A DNA stretch of 11,256 nucleotides from positions 1 to 11,256 of the forward strand of contig JAHJLU010000452.1 of assembly GCA_018821745.1 (NCBI GenBank), given 5' to 3'. The DNA is from Myxococcota bacterium (GTDB taxonomy: Bacteria; Myxococcota_A; Polyangia; HGW-17). Of the stretch, positions 7,023-11,256 are shown piece by piece. The first letter of the stretch is position 1. Every line of letters begins with the position of its first letter. The notes under the pieces were generated by a model. That model was given only the letters and a program-made list of their open reading frames with translations, was not told where the DNA came from and did no database searches. A program made the position numbers and the translations under genes.

Positions 7023-8042
7023 ATGAAACAGTTTCCATGGTTATTCCTCTTATTTATTTTTGCCACTTCTGGTTGTAAAGGGAGTGATGCCAGGAAGAGC
7101 CCTGTGGAGACACCGCCCTCCCGGCTTCCCACGGCAAAATCACCCCTGTACCCTACGGGAAAAATGCTGCAGACCCAGGCTGGAGTCGATGTGGCCGTGG
7201 TTGCCTCGGAAAAGGGACTTCTCGCGGTGGGCAGCGATGGGAAATACAGCCGGATCCTGGTAAAAGGGAAAATGTTGTGGTGCGCTGTGGACAGGAAAAT
7301 CGGGGGGGTCTGGTATGTTGTGGAGAAAGAGGGTGCGCGCCAGATGTGGCTCTACGACCTTCGAACCGGGACAGAGCCCTTTAAGGTGCTTTCCTCATAC
7401 CCATTCAAGGATCTCTCCGTATATCCGGTATATGTAGAGTATGACGCGTCGCTTTTGCTCAGTGGCCCATACAATTTTGAGGCCGCGGTTGTGATCTCCT
7501 ATAAAAAGGGGGTCCTGAAAGTTACAGGTGACTATGGCCCGCTCACCCTGATTGATGAGGAGCGAAAGCAGAAGTATGCAAAGCAGATCAACGCGCTGAA
7601 ACTGGAAAACAGTGAACGGCTCACGGCGCTGTTCAAAAAGAGCGCCGCCTATACGCTCTTTGATAAAAGCCCGAAAAAGCCACTCGCGCCGCTGCCCGTG
7701 GATCCGGCTCCGTGTGGTGGAGACAAGAGCATCTGCGGCGGGGCGGTCAATATTCCAGGGACCAGCCTTTACAACGTCATGGTGGAACACAGCTGCGGAG
7801 ACGGCTGCTACTTCAGGATGGTGTGGTACGACAGCGCACGGAAGCTCTACCTGGACCCGGAAGATATCTCCAGGACGAGCAAGGACGCTGCCTCGATCAA
7901 GGGAGGACTAGTGTTCGGGATTACCTCCCCAAAGGGGCAGGGCATGATTTTCAAGAACATCCTCGTCCATTACGCAAAGGGTAAAGTGCTCGGCGGTTTT
8001 AAGGCCGGTGGCGGCTGGATAGGTGGCGGCTGGCGACTGTAG
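7023..8042 (+). CDS. Lipoprotein of unknown function with C-terminal four-Cys region
   Basis: The ATG at 7023 lies 5 nt after AAGGAG (7012-7017). The N-terminus MKQFPWLFLLFIFATSGC is a lipoprotein signal, lipidated Cys at residue 18, followed by a Ser/Pro-rich linker to about 45. Residues 50-170 are beta-rich with short repeated strands ending in Gly-Lys turns (VASEKGLLAVGSDGKYSRIL, GGVWYVVEKEGARQMWLYDL), like a partial beta-propeller. Residues 180-218 are Lys-rich and helical. C231, C238, C258 and C262, near H256, could form two disulfides or a metal site. The C-terminus is Gly/Trp-rich (GGGWIGGGWRL). I do not recognise the family. It should sit on the periplasmic face or the cell surface. 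It is divergent from dapA and followed by a 244-nt gap, so it appears to be a single-gene unit. It looks less GC-rich than the flanking lipoprotein genes. Confidence 0.88.
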   Translation: MKQFPWLFLLFIFATSGCKGSDARKSPVETPPSRLPTAKSPLYPTGKMLQTQAGVDVAVVASEKGLLAVGSDGKYSRILVKGKMLWCAVDRKIGGVWYVVEKEGARQMWLYDLRTGTEPFKVLSSYPFKDLSVYPVYVEYDASLLLSGPYNFEAAVVISYKKGVLKVTGDYGPLTLIDEERKQKYAKQINALKLENSERLTALFKKSAAYTLFDKSPKKPLAPLPVDPAPCGGDKSICGGAVNIPGTSLYNVMVEHSCGDGCYFRMVWYDSARKLYLDPEDISRTSKDAASIKGGLVFGITSPKGQGMIFKNILVHYAKGKVLGGFKAGGGWIGGGWRL

Positions 8043-8286
8043 AGAAGTAAAAATGATCCGGGGTCTCTCTCGCGGCCCAGGCTGTCTTCCTCGAATAACC
8101 GGAATAGTTGCTGCCCATTATGCTATCCCCGTATTTTAGGGGGGCTAGGGGAAAATATAGTGAAAGTGGAACTTTAAACCCTGTGCAAAAAGAGATGGTG
8201 AAACGGCGGGAATTTAGGGTATAGTATGGCGGGGAACGCTTGCGCCCTTTGTTTTTTAATTAACCGCAAGATGAAAAAGGTTGCCC
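8043..8286 (+). other. Intergenic region before the GGDEF-like gene
   Basis: This 244-nt stretch is AT-rich in its second half. Two TATAGT hexamers (8156-8161 and 8220-8225) match TATAAT at 5 of 6 bases and could serve as -10 elements for the downstream gene, but neither has a good -35. A short CCCC/GGGG repeat near 8127-8142 flanks an AT core but is not followed by a T-run, so it is not called as a terminator. No credible small gene is seen. Confidence 0.3.
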
Positions 8287-9057
8287 ATGAAGTGGACAGG
8301 ATATTTTCTTCTCCTCAGCGGTATGGGAACAGTCACCCTCTCCATGGGGTGGATTGCCGGTTACCATGGCCTCGGAACCATCCTCACGGTGGCGCTGATT
8401 CCCTTCTTTCTGGCGCTCCTTCTGGCACTCTTCATCAACTCTCTCCAGGGCAGCGGTGATGAAATCCGGGAAATCGAGCGGGCGCTCAATATGCGAACGG
8501 CCCAGCTGCAGGATGCCAACCGCACTATCCGTCGCATCTCCACCAAAGATCAACTCACGGGGCTGTATAACAAGCGCGGTGTCAAAGACATGCTCGGGCG
8601 CGAGATTACCCGTTCCCGCCGCATCGGCAAGCCCCTGGTGGTGCTGGCCATTAACTTCAGGGATTATGAGATCGAAGACACCCCCAAGCGCTACTCCATG
8701 ATGTCTATTCTGGGCAAGCGCCTCACCAGCTGGATGCGCGAGACGGATCTCTTCGCCCGTGTCTCCGAGGACACCTTGGCATTTTTGCTCCTCGACACCG
8801 ACGAGAAGGGGGCCATGACCTTTCTGGAACGCCTCAACCAGCGGCTCAACGGCTCCAGTTTCCAGTTCCCTCCCTTCAGTGCGGGGATAACAGTTTTCCC
8901 CACCCATGGTGACTCTCCCGAGCTGCTCATCGCTGACGCCATCGATCTGGCCAAGCGTGTGGCGCCCGGAGAGACCAAGATTTTTGAGCCCGGGAGCGTC
9001 GATGCCAGCCGCAGGATCCCCTCCACCATGGACGATGACACCCAGGAAAATTCCTGA
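8287..9057 (+). CDS. Membrane-anchored degenerate GGDEF protein, likely c-di-GMP sensor
   Basis: I chose the ATG at 8287 because AAAGG (8276-8280) lies 6 nt upstream; an in-frame TTG at 8281 sits too close to it. The 256-aa protein has two membrane segments (about 5-25 and 30-52), a helical, probably coiled-coil linker (55-85), then a GGDEF-type domain (86 to about 232) beginning DQLTGLYNKRG (88-98). The GGDEF signature is replaced by SEDTL (160-164), and the metal-binding DxD strand reads AIN (121-123), so diguanylate cyclase activity is very unlikely. The inhibitory I-site RxxD is kept as R151-E-T-D154, exactly five residues before the signature position. This resembles receptor proteins such as PelD that bind c-di-GMP through the I-site of a degenerate GGDEF. 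The partner is unknown; neighbours are a lipoprotein and a convergent secreted protease. Confidence 0.85.
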   Translation: MKWTGYFLLLSGMGTVTLSMGWIAGYHGLGTILTVALIPFFLALLLALFINSLQGSGDEIREIERALNMRTAQLQDANRTIRRISTKDQLTGLYNKRGVKDMLGREITRSRRIGKPLVVLAINFRDYEIEDTPKRYSMMSILGKRLTSWMRETDLFARVSEDTLAFLLLDTDEKGAMTFLERLNQRLNGSSFQFPPFSAGITVFPTHGDSPELLIADAIDLAKRVAPGETKIFEPGSVDASRRIPSTMDDDTQENS

Positions 9058-9110
9058 ACGCGATTTCTCATAATACTACATTAACTGGGTGATGCAGAGA
9101 GCTGGTGCGC

Positions 9111-10502
9111 TCAGTGGAGGCGTCGCACAAAGAGGAGCAGTCCAAGGGCCAGCAGCATGAGGGGGGGCACCGAGGTCTTTTGTCCGGGAAGTGACTGGCA
9201 GGCGAGCACGTGGTCGCCGGAGTTGGTCTTGAGGATGAGGGGGCCGTCTCCGCCGGCGCAATAATGGTTGACCCCGTCCTCGTGGAGGACGCACTGCATC
9301 CCGGGGGCGCAGGCGGCGGTGTCGGGGGTGCAGAAGGTGGAGCACCAAGTGCCGTCGCCATTGGTCTGCATGACACACAGGCCGATATTGCAGGAGGACT
9401 CACGGGAACATGGCTCGGAGATGCCCCGTTTGCCTTCGGTGCAGGTGCCCGCGTCGGCGCAGGTGCTGTCGACGGTGACGGAGATGGAGGTGGTGGAAGT
9501 GTTGCCGCCCAGATCCCGCACTACAGCCCGCAGGGTGTGCTTGCCGTCGGTCATGTTGCTCAGTTGCCACTCGAACTTGGGCCACTTTTTCTCGCCTTTG
9601 GAGTCGTCGTCGAGGAAGAGCTCCACCCAGCGCCCCAGGGAGTCTTCGTCGCCTGTGTAGAGCAGCACCGTGGTGTTGGGGAAGATCACCGCCCCCTTCC
9701 CGGGGTTGAGGAAGTCCACCCAGGGGGCCTCCAGATCTTCCTGTGAGCCCAGATTTTCGGTGAGAACGGCGAAGCTGTCCTGGTTGTAGGTGCCGTTGCA
9801 GGCTGCCCCGTCGGGGACGGAGCCGCTCTGCCACCAGGGATCGTTTGTGACCCAGGGGTTCATGACCGCCGAGGTGTCGTCCACGTGGGCCAGCCCCAGG
9901 GAGTGCCCATTCTCGTGGACGATGGTGGTGACCACGTCCCCGAGGGTGTTTAGATCCGCAGAGAAACAGAAATTTACATCGCCTTTGCTGGAGTTGCCGC
10001 AGTCAAAGGGAGAGACGCCAACCATGGCGCCGGGGTTGGCGGTGATGGCCGTGGCGTGACCACCAACCATCATCATCTGATAGGGGGTGGTGTCGGGGCG
10101 CACCCGGGTGATTTTTACATCGAAGGGGGCATAATAGTAGCGGACCCAGTTGGTGATGGCGTCGAGGACCGCCTCCCGAGTGGGGAGGAGCCCGGTGATA
10201 TAGGGTTCGTGGTCAAAGGGCGGGATCTCGCAGGTCTGGTAATCGGGGATCCATGAGGTCATCTGCTCGGGATCATCGCCACCCTGGGTAATGGTGCCGC
10301 CGTCAAAGTTCAAAAAGAGTACCACCGGGGAATCGGCGGCCTTGAGGTTGGGCAGGACCGGGCAGAGCTCAGGAGGCAAGCGGCCAGGGGCCAGGAAGTA
10401 GCCGCCACACTTGTGCTTTCCGGGGAGCGTGCCACCGGTCTCTGTGGCAAAAGATTGGCCCGGTAGAGCAGCTATGAGCAGTGACAACAGGAAAACACGC
10501 AT
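9111..10502 (-). CDS. Secreted matrixin-like zinc metalloprotease with Ig-like domain and MYXO-CTERM-like tail
   Basis: The frame extends upstream to 10832, but the ATG at 10502 is preferred: it has AGGGAGT (10508-10514) 5 nt upstream and opens a signal peptide (MRVFLLSLLIAALPGQSFA, cleavage after about residue 19). This gives 463 aa. The zinc site is H196-E-N-G-H200-S-L-G-L-A-H206, the metzincin HExxHxxGxxH form, with Met-turn SAVMNP (M214) at the spacing seen in matrixins. Residues about 258-346 form a bacterial Ig-like domain. Residues 348-415 hold Cys-rich modules (CSRESSCNIGLC, CAPGMQC). The tail has a Cys (435), a hydrophobic segment (about 445-459) and terminal RRLH, resembling the MYXO-CTERM sorting signal, so it may be anchored and released at the cell surface. 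It converges on the GGDEF-like gene with 53 nt between stops and is divergent from the iron-sulfur gene. Confidence 0.92.
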   Translation of the reverse strand: MRVFLLSLLIAALPGQSFATETGGTLPGKHKCGGYFLAPGRLPPELCPVLPNLKAADSPVVLFLNFDGGTITQGGDDPEQMTSWIPDYQTCEIPPFDHEPYITGLLPTREAVLDAITNWVRYYYAPFDVKITRVRPDTTPYQMMMVGGHATAITANPGAMVGVSPFDCGNSSKGDVNFCFSADLNTLGDVVTTIVHENGHSLGLAHVDDTSAVMNPWVTNDPWWQSGSVPDGAACNGTYNQDSFAVLTENLGSQEDLEAPWVDFLNPGKGAVIFPNTTVLLYTGDEDSLGRWVELFLDDDSKGEKKWPKFEWQLSNMTDGKHTLRAVVRDLGGNTSTTSISVTVDSTCADAGTCTEGKRGISEPCSRESSCNIGLCVMQTNGDGTWCSTFCTPDTAACAPGMQCVLHEDGVNHYCAGGDGPLILKTNSGDHVLACQSLPGQKTSVPPLMLLALGLLLFVRRLH

Positions 10503-10528
10503 TTGAGACTCCCTTTCCCCCTGAAAGT

Positions 10529-10556
10529 ATCTTATTATCCATCGCGGGAAATTCAA
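10529..10556 (-). promoter_or_regulatory. Weak candidate promoter for the metalloprotease gene
   Basis: On the minus strand TTGAAT (10551-10556) and TAAGAT (10529-10534) are 16 nt apart, each matching consensus at 4 of 6 bases. It lies in the 120-nt divergent gap shared with the iron-sulfur gene. No convincing promoter for the plus-strand gene was found in the same gap. Confidence 0.28.
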
Positions 10557-10622
10557 CCGAAAAGGGGCAATTTCGCTTCCAGTAACCCGTTTGTCCCACG
10601 TTTCCCGGAAAAGGACCAGCCC

Positions 10623-11256
10623 ATGGGTCACCTCGTTGGAAAAGATGTGTACAGAGCGTTGGGGCAGAAGCTCGATAATCTCACCTGTAAAACGCCTTAT
10701 ACACCGGAGTTTGAGGCTATTCTGAGAAAACTGTACAGCGCGGCGGAGGCCGAACTGATTGTGAAAATGCCCTACGGACTCTCCAGCGCCCGCCGCATAT
10801 CGAGGATTGTGGGGTACGATGTCACGGATCAACTGGCAGAGCTGGCGGATCGGGGGTTGCTCATGGATGTCCTCCTTGAGGACGGACCCGCCTACATTGT
10901 GTCACCCTTTGTCATCGGCGTCTTCGAGTTCACCATGATGCGCACCCGGGGGCAGGTCGAACCCGACGCCTGGGCCCGGCTCTTCTCCGCCTACCTCGAC
11001 AGCGGGGTCCTCTATGGTGCCAACGCCCACGAACACATCGCGGTCCCGCCCATGCGCACGCTGCCCCACGAGGCCAGTCTGAACCCGGGGGTGTGTGAGG
11101 TGCTGGACTTCGACCGCGCCTCGGCCATGATCGCCCGCAACACGGTCTTTGCCATGGGGGCGTGCTCCTGTCGCCACGAGAAACTGCACCTGGGTGAGAA
11201 GACCTGTGACATTCCGCTTGAGACCTGTGCCTCCATGGGGGGCGCCGCTGAGTACA
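10623..11256 (+). CDS. Iron-sulfur (4Fe-4S type) protein with winged-helix-like N-terminus, 3' end outside window
   Basis: The ATG at 10623 follows AAGGA (10611-10615) by 7 nt, and 211 codons are visible with the frame open at the right edge. The N-terminus MGHLVGKDVYRALGQKLDNL and the core GVFEFTMMRTRG match a 4Fe-4S binding protein family I know from Geobacter-like deltaproteobacteria. Residues about 35-100 (VKMPYGLSSARRISRIVG, then LAELADRGLLMDV) look like a winged helix-turn-helix. A cysteine set follows: C181 and C183 in ACSCRHEKLHLGEKTC, then C195 and C202. Ferredoxin-type CxxCxxC clusters are expected further on, beyond the window. The likely role is electron transfer or redox sensing in the cytoplasm; the reaction is unknown. 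It is divergent from the metalloprotease gene, so the two need not be functionally linked. Confidence 0.88.
   Translation, partial: MGHLVGKDVYRALGQKLDNLTCKTPYTPEFEAILRKLYSAAEAELIVKMPYGLSSARRISRIVGYDVTDQLAELADRGLLMDVLLEDGPAYIVSPFVIGVFEFTMMRTRGQVEPDAWARLFSAYLDSGVLYGANAHEHIAVPPMRTLPHEASLNPGVCEVLDFDRASAMIARNTVFAMGACSCRHEKLHLGEKTCDIPLETCASMGGAAEY

Noticed and set aside
8127..8142. Short CCCC/GGGG inverted repeat considered as terminator of the 7023-8042 gene
   Set aside because: The stem is only 4 bp and there is no T-run after it.
8167..8187. Possible sigma-54 promoter (TGGAAC ... TGTGCA)
   Set aside because: The GG and GC elements are 15 nt apart, whereas sigma-54 requires about 10.
8226..8459. 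Small plus-strand frame of 77 codons overlapping the GGDEF-like gene
   Set aside because: Most of it overlaps the GGDEF-like gene in another frame, it has no good ribosome site and its product looks random.
9058..9110. Convergent gap checked for a bidirectional terminator
   Set aside because: No stable stem followed by a T-run on either strand was seen in these 53 nt.
10548..10576. GAAATT ... AATTTC inverted arms in the divergent promoter gap
   Set aside because: Only 6 bp with a 15-nt spacer in AT-rich sequence; likely chance.
10503..10832. N-terminal extension of the metalloprotease frame to a start at 10832
   Set aside because: It would bury the signal peptide internally and overlap the divergent iron-sulfur gene; the ATG at 10502 has its own Shine-Dalgarno.

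Overview
The window appears to come from a fairly GC-rich Gram-negative bacterium of the former Deltaproteobacteria, most likely Myxococcota or a Bradymonadales-like lineage. This is inferred from protein style, not from a marker gene. The clues are lipoproteins with Asp/Ala-rich or Asn-rich linkers behind the lipid-anchor cysteine, a DUF4215-type (Myxococcus Cys-rich repeat) module, FG-GAP/VCBS repeat proteins, and a metalloprotease with a MYXO-CTERM-like tail. An iron-sulfur protein at the right edge resembles ones common in anaerobic deltaproteobacteria.

Left part (1-6769, minus strand). Reading in the direction of transcription, a complete dapA (4-hydroxy-tetrahydrodipicolinate synthase) is followed after a 39-nt gap by an 857-aa FG-GAP lipoprotein. 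That gene overlaps by ATGA the start of a 490-aa lipoprotein with seven regular repeats. After a 123-nt gap with its own candidate promoter comes a VWA-domain lipoprotein with an intact MIDAS motif, cut by the left window edge. The three lipoproteins look like a surface or outer-membrane set: two predicted seven-bladed propellers and one metal-dependent adhesion-type domain. The dapA leader has two inverted repeats that could form consecutive RNA hairpins.

Middle part (7023-9057, plus strand). A lipoprotein of unknown function with a four-cysteine C-terminal region is followed by a membrane-bound degenerate GGDEF protein. The latter has lost the catalytic signature but keeps an RxxD I-site motif, so it is probably a c-di-GMP sensor rather than a cyclase.

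Right part (9111-11256). A secreted matrixin-like zinc metalloprotease (minus strand) with an Ig-like domain, a Cys-rich region and a C-terminal sorting-type tail is divergent from a partial iron-sulfur protein (plus strand) with a winged-helix-like N-terminal part.

No gap between genes exceeds about 255 bases. I saw no tRNA, rRNA, CRISPR array, insertion sequence, phage gene or convincing rho-independent terminator.
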